64,000 nt of DNA from JAYWDA01 sp043779185. Lineage in GTDB: Bacteria > Bdellovibrionota > Bdellovibrionia > Bdellovibrionales > Bdellovibrionaceae. The notes beneath the pieces were generated by a model. The model was given only the letters and a program-made list of their open reading frames with translations, was not told where the DNA came from and ran no database searches. Where the stretch lies: assembly GCA_043779185.1 (NCBI GenBank), contig JAYWEQ010000122.1, positions 1 to 64,000 of the forward strand, read 5' to 3'. This document shows positions 36,992 to 45,860 of this stretch, piece after piece (positions within the stretch are counted from its first letter, which is position 1; the number at the start of each line of letters is the position of its first letter). Both the position numbers and the translations under genes were made by a program.

Positions 36992-37671
36992 TGGCCTCAC
37001 AAAACTCGCAAAAAAAAGAGCCCCTGAAGTTAAAAGTGATTCTGCCTTTAGTGGCCCTCATTCTGCTTTTAAGCGCTCTTTTTGCGATAATTCAGGTTTC
37101 AAAATCACCTTATACTCCCATGTCGACATTGGAATTGAGCGAATCCTTTTCCACTTATGTGGCAAAATTTAAGGAGCGAGACCACTACAAACTTTTTATC
37201 GGGCACAAAAAGGTGACCCTGTCGCCGGGCGCGGCTTTAGACGAGTTGTTACAAGAGGTCGATGACCGAGAGCTTATTTCTTCGGTCGATTTTACCTACA
37301 ATATCCCTGTTTTTTCAAATCTTGTGGGGGACTGGATTTTTGCTCTGAAGGACAACGGTTTCCAGGCGCAAGTTCCTTTGCCAAGTTTTGGTGAAGCCAC
37401 TTTTGACCCCGCCACCTTGCAAGTGAATTTTAAATCAGAGCTTGCCGAAGAAAAAAAAGCTGTTTTTCGTACGGCTTTAAAAGAAAAGCTGGTGGGCTAT
37501 CAGTTCGCCATGGATCCCGCCACGCAAACCAGTCTTGAGGCTGAAAGCCGTCAGCAAGTTCAAATTTTTTTAGAAACCTGGCTGAAGGCCACCTACAAAA
37601 ATCTTCCCAGTTTTAAATACCAAATCACGTTTACGGGCTCAAAAAATTCAGGCAACCCTGAAGAGCCGTGA
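36991..37671 (+). CDS. Membrane-anchored protein of unknown function
   Basis: 226 residues. One N-terminal transmembrane helix (VILPLVALILLLSALFAII, about 16-34), then a soluble part with no recognised domain, probably periplasmic. Its ATG shares a base with the etfA stop (TAATG) and its end overlaps the acyltransferase-like gene by 4 nt, so translation is coupled through etfA - this gene - DUF374. No signature links it to electron transfer. Confidence 0.75.
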   Translation: MASQNSQKKEPLKLKVILPLVALILLLSALFAIIQVSKSPYTPMSTLELSESFSTYVAKFKERDHYKLFIGHKKVTLSPGAALDELLQEVDDRELISSVDFTYNIPVFSNLVGDWIFALKDNGFQAQVPLPSFGEATFDPATLQVNFKSELAEEKKAVFRTALKEKLVGYQFAMDPATQTSLEAESRQQVQIFLETWLKATYKNLPSFKYQITFTGSKNSGNPEEP

Positions 37672-38315
37672 AAAACCACCTCATTTCAATTTTTATTTTT
37701 GGTTTGTATAAAATTTTTCAGTGGACTTGGCGTCTTGAAAATATCGAGCCCGTTGCCATGCAAGAACAGATGAAAAGAAATAAGGCCTGTGTTTTAGCCC
37801 ATTGGCATGGCGATGAAATCGCGCTTTTGCAGTTTTTTTCGATTTACAAAGTCGCTACGATTGTCTCGACAAGTAACGATGGCGAAATGATGAATCGCCT
37901 GGTGACTTGGATGGGTGGAGCGACCAGCCGAGGCTCTTCGACCCGCGGAGGTGTAGGCGCACTGAAAGGTCTGTTTCGATTGATTCAAAACGGGTGGAGT
38001 TGCAGTTTTGCCGTTGATGGTCCCAAAGGACCCATTTATAAAGCCAAGCCTGGGGTCTTTGAAGTTTCAAGGCGAATGGGAATTCCTATTTACACAGCGG
38101 GAGTTCACTGCGATCGAGCCTTTCATTTTCCAAAATCTTGGAACAAGACCTACCTACCAAAGCCTTTCGCCAAAATCACTGTCTTGTGGCTAGGCCCATG
38201 GGGTCCTGTTTTAGAAAACCAAGACCCGAAGTCACAAGATTTGGCGGCAAGCCTAGAAGATCAGCTTATAAAGTCCCGAGAGGATGCGTCAAATTTATTT
38301 GCGGTCAGGTCCTAA
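37668..38315 (+). CDS. DUF374 acyltransferase-like protein (lysophospholipid/KDO-type)
   Basis: 215 residues from a GTG. DUF374 hallmarks AHWHGDEIALL (H-x-x-x-D-like), TSNDGEMMNRL, RGSSTRGG, and AVDGPKGPIYKAKPG are all present; an N-terminal hydrophobic stretch (about 3-17) suggests membrane association. Relatives are lysophospholipid acyltransferase-fold enzymes, often in lipid A or lipid synthesis. Substrate unknown. Overlaps the upstream gene by 4 nt. Confidence 0.82.
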   Translation: MKNHLISIFIFGLYKIFQWTWRLENIEPVAMQEQMKRNKACVLAHWHGDEIALLQFFSIYKVATIVSTSNDGEMMNRLVTWMGGATSRGSSTRGGVGALKGLFRLIQNGWSCSFAVDGPKGPIYKAKPGVFEVSRRMGIPIYTAGVHCDRAFHFPKSWNKTYLPKPFAKITVLWLGPWGPVLENQDPKSQDLAASLEDQLIKSREDASNLFAVRS

Positions 38316-38367
38316 CTAGGTTAGCCTTTCAGAAGCAAACATGACTCTCTTAAAAGGATTTAAGACC

Positions 38368-39177
38368 ATGAAAACTTTAGTATTTTTACTTAGTTTTATT
38401 TTTTCGTTGAACTTATTAGCGCAGTCTAAAAATAGCGAAGTCATCGCGGTGATTGGAAATCAAAAGATCACCCTGGACGAATTCAATAAAAAATACTCGC
38501 AAGTCCTAACGGCTTATAATCCTCCTACGAAATTGGAGTATTTAGAAGATCTGGTCCGATTTGAAATCGGCGTCCAAGAGGCTAAGAAAAGAAATCTGGA
38601 AAAAGATCCGCTGGTTCTCGAGCGCGTCCAAACAGAAATGTATAAGGTTTTACTTGAAAAAGAACTGACGGAAAAAATTTCGAAGATCCAGGTCTCTGAA
38701 GGTGAAATGAAAAGTTGGTATAAAAATAATCCCGAAATTCGTCTGAGCCAAATCTTGATCGAAATTAAGCCTGACGCCACCGCCGAACAAAGAGGCGAAG
38801 CAAAAAAGCGAGCCGATGAAATCTTAGCTGAAGTGAAAAAATCTAAAAGACCTTTTGAAGAGCTGGTAAAACTTTATTCCGATGATATTTCTAAGTACGC
38901 CGGCGGTGATATTGGCTGGCAATCTAGAGTAACCATTGTACCCATGGTTTATGAGGCCGCTTTAAAAATGAAAATTGGTGAGATAAAGGGTCCGATTGAT
39001 ACAAAGTTTGGCTACCAAATCATCAAACTAACCGGACAAAGAACTTACGAAAATGCTTATCGCCCTGCTGTGCGGACAGGTGTTTTTGATGAAAAGCGCC
39101 GTGTGATTTTTGACGAATTTTTTAAAAAACTAAAAAGTCAGTACACGGTTAAAACAAACCCTGCTTTATTAAAATGA
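38368..39177 (+). CDS. Exported parvulin-type peptidyl-prolyl isomerase, first of three
   Basis: 269 residues from the ATG at 38368 (AAAAGG a few bases earlier; the frame opens at 38341). Signal peptide MKTLVFLLSFIFSLNLLAQ, N-terminal SurA/PrsA-like helical region, and one parvulin domain with RLSQILIEIKP ... YAGGDIGWQSR and FGYQIIKLTGQR. Periplasmic foldase. Overlaps the second parvulin gene by 4 nt. Confidence 0.9.
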   Translation: MKTLVFLLSFIFSLNLLAQSKNSEVIAVIGNQKITLDEFNKKYSQVLTAYNPPTKLEYLEDLVRFEIGVQEAKKRNLEKDPLVLERVQTEMYKVLLEKELTEKISKIQVSEGEMKSWYKNNPEIRLSQILIEIKPDATAEQRGEAKKRADEILAEVKKSKRPFEELVKLYSDDISKYAGGDIGWQSRVTIVPMVYEAALKMKIGEIKGPIDTKFGYQIIKLTGQRTYENAYRPAVRTGVFDEKRRVIFDEFFKKLKSQYTVKTNPALLK

Positions 39178-40154
39178 TGTTTTCCAGGGTCCTGCGTTTT
39201 CTAAGCCCCGGCCTTGCGGGGCTTTTCGTTTTAAGCTCTGCCGGCTGTTACTCCCGATATCCTAAGCTTGTTAATAAAACGATTGTGCAAGTGAATGAAC
39301 ATTCTCTGACGACAAAAGATTTTGCCAATCAGCTGGCTCGGCGACTGAAGGACCTCGATGCTTTTTCAGCCAAAGATCCGCAGATTTTGCGGCAAGCAAA
39401 AGATGGCATCATTAATGACTTCATTATCAAAGGACTCACGCTAGATTGGGCCCGGTCGCAAAATATTTCGGTGGCTGATTCTTTAGTGGATAGCACCGTG
39501 GATAAGTACCGCTCTAATTATCCAGATGATCTTTCTTTTCGGCGGTCCCTGGCCCAAGAAAATCTGTCGTTTTCCGAGTGGCGCGAAAAATTACGATATT
39601 CCTTGATCGAGCAAGCGGCCTTTAAAAAAATGAATGAAAAAAGCCGTCCCCCAACGGAAGCCGAAATTAAAAAATATTTCGAAGAAAAAAAAGATCTTTT
39701 TAAAAGAAAAGAGCGGGTCTTTCTTCGCCAGATCTTAGTTGACGACCTGGCCAAAGCAGAGCTGATGAAGACTTCGGTAAAAACAAAAGATTTTGCAACT
39801 TTGGCACAAAAGTACTCAAAAGCTCCAGAAGCTAAGGCCGGCGGAGCGATCGGCTGGATTGAAAAGGGGACCGTCGATTTTTTTGATTCAACCTTTAGTC
39901 AAGCGGTCGGCTCTGTGGGTGCTATCATTACCAGCCCCTATGGGTATCACGTGATCCGAGTTGAAAAAAAGTTGCCAGCCTCAATCAAATCACTGGATGA
40001 GGCGCGGCCCCAAATTATACGAACATTAGTGGCCCAAAAGGAACAGGCCGAGTTTATTGCCTGGCTGGATCACCAAATTCGCAGCAGTAAAGTGTCTAAG
40101 GATTATGACTTGATCAACGCGATCAATATCGATACAAAAGGATCCGATGAATAA
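39174..40154 (+). CDS. Lipoprotein parvulin peptidyl-prolyl isomerase, second of three
   Basis: 326 residues. Signal with lipobox SSAGC (Cys about residue 25), so membrane-anchored like PrsA. Helical N-terminal chaperone part, then a parvulin domain with FLRQILVDD ... KAGGAIGWIEKG and SPYGYHVIRVEKK. It begins with ATGATG overlapping the previous stop and overlaps the next gene by 8 nt. Confidence 0.9.
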   Translation: MMFSRVLRFLSPGLAGLFVLSSAGCYSRYPKLVNKTIVQVNEHSLTTKDFANQLARRLKDLDAFSAKDPQILRQAKDGIINDFIIKGLTLDWARSQNISVADSLVDSTVDKYRSNYPDDLSFRRSLAQENLSFSEWREKLRYSLIEQAAFKKMNEKSRPPTEAEIKKYFEEKKDLFKRKERVFLRQILVDDLAKAELMKTSVKTKDFATLAQKYSKAPEAKAGGAIGWIEKGTVDFFDSTFSQAVGSVGAIITSPYGYHVIRVEKKLPASIKSLDEARPQIIRTLVAQKEQAEFIAWLDHQIRSSKVSKDYDLINAINIDTKGSDE

Positions 40155-41109
40155 ACTAATTGCTCTGCTCTCTATTTGTCTTTTAAGCCTTTCTGTTTCT
40201 GCTGAAGTGGTTGAGCGTATTGTGGCGATTGTAAATTCAGAAATCATTCTTGAATCTGACTTAAAAAAAATGCCTGCAAAGCTTAAAAAGAGAGACCTCA
40301 TTTACGATTATTTGATTCCTGGCACAGAAGATGTTTTCTACAAAGGCGAACGTAAGTCCTTACTTGATTATTTGATCAATGAAAAAATCATGGACTCTGA
40401 AATTAAGCGTTTGAATTTAACAGTCACCGCAGAAAAGGTTGATCAAGAAATCAAAGAGATCGCCAAAAGAAATAATATTTCTACGCAAGAAGTATTAAAT
40501 GCGGTCTCGGCTGAGGGGCTGTCTGTTCCAGAATACAAAGAGTCCCTCAAGTCCCGCCTGGAACGACAAAATCTGATTGAAGCCGAAATTATTTCAAAAC
40601 TTCGAATTTCTGACGAGGATGCTTACTCAGAATACTTGCGAAAAACACCGTCAGCTCGTTCAACAGTGAACGAATACAGCGTGGCGCATATTTTCTTTTC
40701 TCCCAAAAAGGGGGGCGGCGAAGCGGCGCTGAAAAGAGCCGAAGACGTTTATGAGAAACTTCGAAAAAGTGAAAATTTTGAAACTTTGGCTCAGCAGTTC
40801 AGCGAAGACACAAATTTTAGCAATGGTGGTTTTTTAGGAAACTTTAAAACAGGTGAATTCCTGAAAGAGCTGGAAGACTCGGTGGCGAACCTTTCGCCGG
40901 GACAATATTCTCCTGTTGTAAAGTCAAGAATGGGTTTTCATATCGTTAAATTGCTAAGTAAAAAGGGGTCCACGGATCCGCGTTTTGAAAAAGACAAAGA
41001 AAAAATTAAATCCCAAATTTTTGATGCAACTTTTCGACGGCAGCTAAAACTTTGGCTTCAAACAAAAAAAGACGAATCCTTTTTGCGTATCAATGACTCA
41101 AAACCTTAA
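40147..41109 (+). CDS. SurA-like periplasmic chaperone, third of three
   Basis: 320 residues. Signal peptide (about 1-19, VSA), then VVERIVAIVNSEIILESDLKK, the SurA N-terminal signature, a helical region and one parvulin domain (YSVAHIFFSPKK ... NGGFLGNFKTGE, SRMGFHIVKLL). E. coli SurA has two parvulin domains; this has one. Followed by pdxA with a 17-nt overlap, as in E. coli (surA-pdxA), supporting the assignment. Delivers outer membrane proteins to BAM. Confidence 0.88.
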   Translation: MNKLIALLSICLLSLSVSAEVVERIVAIVNSEIILESDLKKMPAKLKKRDLIYDYLIPGTEDVFYKGERKSLLDYLINEKIMDSEIKRLNLTVTAEKVDQEIKEIAKRNNISTQEVLNAVSAEGLSVPEYKESLKSRLERQNLIEAEIISKLRISDEDAYSEYLRKTPSARSTVNEYSVAHIFFSPKKGGGEAALKRAEDVYEKLRKSENFETLAQQFSEDTNFSNGGFLGNFKTGEFLKELEDSVANLSPGQYSPVVKSRMGFHIVKLLSKKGSTDPRFEKDKEKIKSQIFDATFRRQLKLWLQTKKDESFLRINDSKP

Positions 41110-42058
41110 AAAGATATCTATCACGACCGGCGATATTGATGGCATTGGGCTTGAGGTTGCAATTAAAAGCCTCTTGCAGCTTGGTCCCCAAGCGAACTAT
41201 TGTTTTTTTCTCCACAGATCCCAATCAGCAAAAGCCCGTGAATTAAAAAAGCTAGATTCCAAATTTCAACGAATTGTTGTGTCAGATATTTATGATGGGC
41301 TCGATTTTTTATCACAGGGCAAAAACTTTTCATCAAAAACTTTAATTGATATCTCAAGTATTGAGTCCCCTCCTTTTTGGGTCGAAGATTCCGCCAAGCT
41401 TTGCCATAAAAGGATATTGAATGGAATTGTCACCGGCCCGATGTCTAAAACATTGATTAGGGACTGTGGCCTTAAAGACATGGGACATACAGATATTTTA
41501 GCCCGAGTTTCCAGCAGTAAAAGTGTTCGAATGGGTTTTGTTGGCGACAAATTTAATGTTGTTTTGGCCACGGGCCATCTGCCATTAAAAAAAGCCAGCT
41601 CTGCTCTGACTTTTAAAGTGCTAAAGGATTCAATTCTTCAAGCCCACAGCTTAGCTGCCCACCTTAAAAATTTTCGGCCCTTAGGCTTAGTGGGTCTTAA
41701 TCCTCATGCTGGCGAAAGTGGCTTGATTGGCCAAGAAGAAAAGGTCCTTTTTACAAAAGTCTTGAAGTGGGCCCGACACGCGGGAATACCCGTGGATGGA
41801 CCCTTGGTGCCCGACGCCGCCTTCTTGCAAACCAACTGGAAAAAATATTCCTGCTACGTCGCCGCTTATCACGATCAGGGCCTAATTCCCTTTAAAATGA
41901 TCCATGGTCAGGACTCGGGCTGTCATCTTTCATTAGGGCTTCCCTTTATTCGCACCAGTGTGGATCATGGCACGGCCAAAGATATCTTTGGTCAAAACAA
42001 GGCAAACCCAGTTTCAATGACTTCGGCCTTGGAATTTTGTATGAAATTAATAAAGTAG
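41093..42058 (+). CDS. pdxA: 4-hydroxythreonine-4-phosphate dehydrogenase
   Basis: 321 residues, typical length. Core motifs GHTDILA, VVLATGHLPL, GLNPHAGESGLIG, YHDQGLIPFKM and RTSVDHGTAKDI are present, giving the metal-binding His residues. The N-terminal motif reads ITTGDIDGIGLEV, while most members have G-D-P-A-G-I-G-P-E, a notable drift. Makes pyridoxal phosphate precursor with NAD+. Overlaps the SurA-like gene by 17 nt. Confidence 0.9.
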   Translation: MTQNLKKISITTGDIDGIGLEVAIKSLLQLGPQANYCFFLHRSQSAKARELKKLDSKFQRIVVSDIYDGLDFLSQGKNFSSKTLIDISSIESPPFWVEDSAKLCHKRILNGIVTGPMSKTLIRDCGLKDMGHTDILARVSSSKSVRMGFVGDKFNVVLATGHLPLKKASSALTFKVLKDSILQAHSLAAHLKNFRPLGLVGLNPHAGESGLIGQEEKVLFTKVLKWARHAGIPVDGPLVPDAAFLQTNWKKYSCYVAAYHDQGLIPFKMIHGQDSGCHLSLGLPFIRTSVDHGTAKDIFGQNKANPVSMTSALEFCMKLIK

Positions 42059-42064
42059 GTGTGT

Positions 42065-43435
42065 ATGTATGAATCCGTGATTTTCCGAGAGTACGATATT
42101 CGTGGCGTTTACAATCAACAATTCGATGATCATTTTGCTTATCTTTTAGGAAAAGCGGTGGCCGTTTATTTTAAAGAACAAAAGGGAATCTTAAATCCTA
42201 AAATTGCCATTGGTCATGATGCTCGTGTTTCATGCCCCGCGATTGTTAAATCTTTATCGAAGGGTTTTACTGAATCCGGAGTTGAAATTATTCATCTGGG
42301 AATGGTGACTTCTCCGATGTGCTATTTTTCAACTTTTGAAGTGCCTGGAATTCAAGGCGCCGTTCAGGTCACTGGCAGTCATAACCCGCCAGAGTATAAT
42401 GGTTTCAAAATCTCGATTGGAACATCAACGATTTTTGGCGCTGAAATTCAAAAATTAAGACTGATCATTGAAAAGGGTCAATACCTTGCTGGCCAGGGCA
42501 AAGAAACGTCGATTGATATTTTGCCCGCTTATTGTGAAAGATATAAAAAAGAGTTTGGTCAAATCAAAGATATCAAAGTCGTCTTAGACTGTGGCAATGG
42601 CGCTGCGGGTGCGGTGGTTCGTCCTTTATTTAAGGCTGTCGGGTTAAGCCCCACGATTCTGTTTGAAAAGCCCGATGGTACATTTCCTAATCATCATCCT
42701 GATCCTACAGTTGAAGAAAATTTAAAAGATCTTGCGGCACAGGTTTTAAAAGAGGGTGCCATTTGCGGGATCGGTTTTGATGGTGATGCGGATCGTATTG
42801 GCGTTGTTGATCACAAGGGAAATATGCTTTACGGCGATGAGCTGATGGTTTTAATTTCTAGGGACATTTTAAAAACGCAAAAAGGCGCAAAAATCATTGG
42901 CGACGTGAAGTGTTCTGATCGTATGTACCATGATATTGCAAAACATGGCGGCGTACCAGTGATGTGGAAAACCGGACACAGCCTCGTCAAAGAAAAAATC
43001 AAAATTGAAAAAGCACCTTTTGGTGGCGAAATGAGCGGCCATATTTTCTTTGCTGACAGAAATTACGGCTATGATGATGCTCCCTATGCGGCCCTAAGAG
43101 TGGTCGAAATATTATCTCGGACTGGAAAAACGATTCCAGAATTGCTTGAGGGGCTGCCGCCTTCATTTAATACGCCTGAAATTCGCATCGATACAACTGA
43201 AGAGAAAAAAGTTTTGATTGTTCAAAAAATGATTGAAGCTTTCAAGCCTTCGACGACAGCGGATTACAAAGTCGATTTAACCGATGGAATTCGCCTTAGT
43301 TTTAATGACGGCTGGGCGCTTTGCCGTTCTTCCAATACGCAACCAGTCTTAGTTGTTCGATATGAATCGACGACCAAAGAAGGCTTACAAAGAATTCGCA
43401 CCCGCTTTGAAGATGTGATTAATAAATATCTTTAG
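42065..43435 (+). CDS. Phosphomannomutase / phosphoglucomutase
   Basis: 456 residues from the ATG at 42065 (an in-frame GTG lies 6 nt upstream). Catalytic phosphoserine Ser105 in TGSHNPPEYNGF, metal loop GFDGDADRIG, sugar-binding GGEMSGHIFF and phosphate loop RSSNTQPVL are intact: alpha-D-phosphohexomutase of the AlgC/ManB type. Supplies mannose-1-P or glucose-1-P for LPS or polysaccharides. Last gene of the plus-strand run; only 2 bp separate it from the convergent gene. Confidence 0.93.
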   Translation: MYESVIFREYDIRGVYNQQFDDHFAYLLGKAVAVYFKEQKGILNPKIAIGHDARVSCPAIVKSLSKGFTESGVEIIHLGMVTSPMCYFSTFEVPGIQGAVQVTGSHNPPEYNGFKISIGTSTIFGAEIQKLRLIIEKGQYLAGQGKETSIDILPAYCERYKKEFGQIKDIKVVLDCGNGAAGAVVRPLFKAVGLSPTILFEKPDGTFPNHHPDPTVEENLKDLAAQVLKEGAICGIGFDGDADRIGVVDHKGNMLYGDELMVLISRDILKTQKGAKIIGDVKCSDRMYHDIAKHGGVPVMWKTGHSLVKEKIKIEKAPFGGEMSGHIFFADRNYGYDDAPYAALRVVEILSRTGKTIPELLEGLPPSFNTPEIRIDTTEEKKVLIVQKMIEAFKPSTTADYKVDLTDGIRLSFNDGWALCRSSNTQPVLVVRYESTTKEGLQRIRTRFEDVINKYL

Positions 43436-43437
43436 TG

Positions 43438-44139
43438 TTAGGTATCGGCGTCGTGATATTTGTCGCGAATTTTTTGAAGCTGACCATTTTGCTGAATAAT
43501 TTGAAAGGCTTTCATGACCTTTTCCACCTTTTCACGGCTGGCTGTAGGGTGAAAATGGGCAGAAAGCATTTTCTTAGCTATTAAGGTCCCTTTCAATTGT
43601 CTGATGGGTCTGCGCAATTTATGACAAACAAAATGAATAGATGCATGCGTTCCACAAATTCCACGAAGGCGATTTTTTACAAGAAGATTCAGCCCTTGAT
43701 CAAAAGATCCCAAATTGACCAATTTAATTTGCCGATTTTTTTCTAAGTCTGAACAAGCGCCGGTCAGTCTGCCAATTTCGCCACTGAAATCTTGTCCAGA
43801 TGAAAAGGAGCCCTCTTTCAAAGTATAAATATTCAGATTTCTTTCATACAGTTTAACTTTTTTGGTTTTAATTTTATCAGAAATTTCAGTATCAAACATA
43901 ATCGTCAGATCAATTTCTTTACTTTCCACCAAAGAGATGGCGCGAAGATAAGGCGTTAGCTGAATTTCTACTTCAAAGCTTCCGGCCGCAGCCAAGGCTT
44001 GAAGAATCTCAACGTAAAGGCCTTTTTGTTCAGCGCCTTCAACATAACCAATGGGTGCGACATCGATGACCGATGCAGTTATTTTTTCAGCATGGGTTAT
44101 TGAACCGCCCAAAATTAAAAAAAATATGCTGGCTAGCAA
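43438..44139 (-). CDS. Periplasmic solute-binding-like protein (SBP_bac_3 family)
   Basis: 233 residues from a TTG (44137-44139) with GAGGTG 7 nt before it. N-terminal signal (LASIFFLILGGSITHA), then a type-2 periplasmic binding fold like family-3 amino-acid-binding proteins: GLYVEILQALAAAG, YLRAISLVESKEIDLTIMFD, and C-terminal IRDKYHD. No permease or ATPase gene is near, so it could be an orphan sensor-like or uptake protein. Transcribed after a terminator. Confidence 0.82.
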   Translation of the reverse strand: MLASIFFLILGGSITHAEKITASVIDVAPIGYVEGAEQKGLYVEILQALAAAGSFEVEIQLTPYLRAISLVESKEIDLTIMFDTEISDKIKTKKVKLYERNLNIYTLKEGSFSSGQDFSGEIGRLTGACSDLEKNRQIKLVNLGSFDQGLNLLVKNRLRGICGTHASIHFVCHKLRRPIRQLKGTLIAKKMLSAHFHPTASREKVEKVMKAFQIIQQNGQLQKIRDKYHDADT

Positions 44140-44151
44140 AACAACACCTCA

Positions 44152-44180
44152 AATTAAAAAGGGAACCCATCAGGTCCCCT
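44152..44180 (-). terminator. Terminator downstream of atpE
   Basis: Interrupted stem AAAAGGG-ACC / GGT-CCCTTTT around CATCA (44156-44176). On the minus strand the stem is followed by CTTTTTAATTT, so it fits the end of the atp gene run and isolates the solute-binding-like gene. Confidence 0.7.
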
Positions 44181-44207
44181 TTTTTGGAAAAATTTTTTTA
44201 GGTCTAA

Positions 44208-44534
44208 CTATTTTGTCAAAGGAAGCGCAATGATCAAGGCATAAATAACTAATGATTCGATCAAAGCAAGACCAAGAACCATTGGGATCAAGATTTTACC
44301 TGAAGCGGCTGGATTGCGAGCAATACCATCCAAAGCAGTGGCTGTTGCACGACCTTGTCCAAGAGCGCCACCCAATGCCGCGATACCAATAGCAAGAGCT
44401 GCGCCGATAGCGCGCAGGCCACTATTAATGCTGCCGTCAGCTGTCGCTGCATGTGCGACGTCTTCCGCTAACGCTGGAAAGCTGATCGCCAAAGTTGCGG
44501 CCATAAGTACGATTTTTGTGCTGATGTTTTTCAT
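44208..44534 (-). CDS. atpE: F-type ATP synthase subunit c
   Basis: 108 residues, with an N-terminal extension (1-~24, cleavage near ALAED) that looks like a signal sequence, as in several delta-type bacteria, then the two c-ring helices. The ion-binding carboxylate is Glu93 in IESLVIYAL, with Gln60 in ALGQGRATA and Tyr98. Gln-Glu-Ser-Tyr match four of the residues of the Na+-binding c-ring of Ilyobacter, but position 67 is Leu95 rather than Thr. Part of the Fo genes atpZ-atpI-atpB-atpE. Confidence 0.95.
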   Translation of the reverse strand: MKNISTKIVLMAATLAISFPALAEDVAHAATADGSINSGLRAIGAALAIGIAALGGALGQGRATATALDGIARNPAASGKILIPMVLGLALIESLVIYALIIALPLTK

Positions 44535-44585
44535 TTCCTAGTTTCTCCTTGTTGTCTGATTATCAGTTACATTATTAAAAAATTA

Positions 44586-45302
44586 TTAGTGTTCTTCCTC
44601 ATGGGCGACGGCAAAGGCGACATAGACCATGGAAAGAAGAGTAAATACCAAAGCCTGAACTAAGCATACGAAAAGGCCCAGAAAATAAAACGGAATCGGA
44701 ACAAAAGCAGGCACCAAATCTAAAAAGACAGAAAGAACCGTGTGATCGCCCATCATAACGTTTCCTAATCGAAGACCCAAGCTGAAAGGTCGAACCATAT
44801 GGGAAACCATTTCGATAAAAAACATTAAAATACCAATCGGAATCGCAAGAATTAAGTAAGGCAGTTTCGGTCCTGCAAAATGCTTAAAGTAAGCTAAGGG
44901 GCCGTGCTCTCGGATGCCGAACATATTATAGGAAACAAACATAAAAACACCGAAAGCAAAAGTTGTGTTTAAATTTTCCGTCGCTGGCGTCATGCCAGGA
45001 ACCATACCTAATAAATTATTGACCAAAATAAAAAAGAAAATTGAGGTGAACATAGGAACAAATTTTTGCCCCTCATGCCCAATCACCATTTCTGCTAATG
45101 CAGAAATCATTTCAGTCAGAACTTCAAATACACCACGAACTGAAATTTTATTTGATGGGATCACAGCTTCAGAGCCGGTGCCTAAAGATTTTCGAGCCAC
45201 AAGTCCAAGTCCAACTGTTAATGCAGAAGCCACACCTAAAGTTGCCACATGAGAATACTCATGCCCAACACCAGGGATCATTTGCGTCCAATTAAACGAC
45301 AT
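44586..45302 (-). CDS. atpB: F-type ATP synthase subunit a
   Basis: 238 residues from the ATG at 45300-45302, preceded by GGAGG with an 8-nt spacer inside the end of atpI. Five to six membrane helices; the essential Arg is in LGLRLGNVMMGDHTVL. PYLILAIPIGILMFFIEMVSH is a family hallmark. Forms the proton/sodium half-channels against the c-ring. Overlaps atpI by 11 nt. Confidence 0.95.
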   Translation of the reverse strand: MSFNWTQMIPGVGHEYSHVATLGVASALTVGLGLVARKSLGTGSEAVIPSNKISVRGVFEVLTEMISALAEMVIGHEGQKFVPMFTSIFFFILVNNLLGMVPGMTPATENLNTTFAFGVFMFVSYNMFGIREHGPLAYFKHFAGPKLPYLILAIPIGILMFFIEMVSHMVRPFSLGLRLGNVMMGDHTVLSVFLDLVPAFVPIPFYFLGLFVCLVQALVFTLLSMVYVAFAVAHEEEH

Positions 45303-45630
45303 GACGGGACCTCCACATGACAAAAATTAAAGCGCTAATAACAAAACTTCCAATCCCCAAACAAAACCATAAAAGGTCGATCGACGAAGACTGAATGACT
45401 TGATAAATAATGAGCCCTAAAATCGCGTACTTAAATATAATGAGAGGCACGGCTAGGGCAATCAATTTTTTCTGAAAAATAAGGGACCATGCTATCCCAA
45501 GGATTAAAAAGTTAATACCCACGAGAGCGCCACCAGCCGCAAAGGATATGGCCGCTTGCGTTGAGTAATTTAAAAGCAGCAGATAACCCAACAAGGTCAT
45601 AAAAAGCTGGATCAGCGTCGCCCAAATCAT
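45292..45630 (-). CDS. atpI: ATP synthase subunit I-like membrane protein
   Basis: 112 residues, four hydrophobic segments, basic end (MWRSRHVV). Position between atpZ and atpB and its topology fit the AtpI/UncI family, an assembly factor for the c-ring. Low primary conservation is normal in this family. Overlaps atpZ by 4 nt and atpB by 11 nt. Confidence 0.8.
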   Translation of the reverse strand: MIWATLIQLFMTLLGYLLLLNYSTQAAISFAAGGALVGINFLILGIAWSLIFQKKLIALAVPLIIFKYAILGLIIYQVIQSSSIDLLWFCLGIGSFVISALIFVMWRSRHVV

Positions 45631-45860
45631 GATGGCTTTTCGGATTGAGCCTCAGCCTCATCTTCTTTTTGGAAACGGCGAAGGAAAAGGACAATTTGTA
45701 GAAGCCAGACAATCAATGCAACAAAGGCTAAAATCACAAAATAAAGCCCGTGACCTTGATATTTATCATCCAAATAATTGCCTAGATAAAAGGCACCAAG
45801 AATTAAACCAATAAGCTCAAAGCCAATCGACGCAAAGATCAGATATTTTCCAAGACTCAT
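45627..45860 (-). CDS. atpZ: AtpZ-like small membrane protein
   Basis: 77 residues with two transmembrane helices and an acidic/charged tail. The segment FELIGLILGAFYLGNYLDDKYQ is the AtpZ (AtpI-like) pattern; AtpZ with AtpI has been linked to ion transport or assembly of Fo. Overlaps the TPR lipoprotein gene by 4 nt and atpI by 4 nt. Confidence 0.85.
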   Translation of the reverse strand: MSLGKYLIFASIGFELIGLILGAFYLGNYLDDKYQGHGLYFVILAFVALIVWLLQIVLFLRRFQKEDEAEAQSEKPS

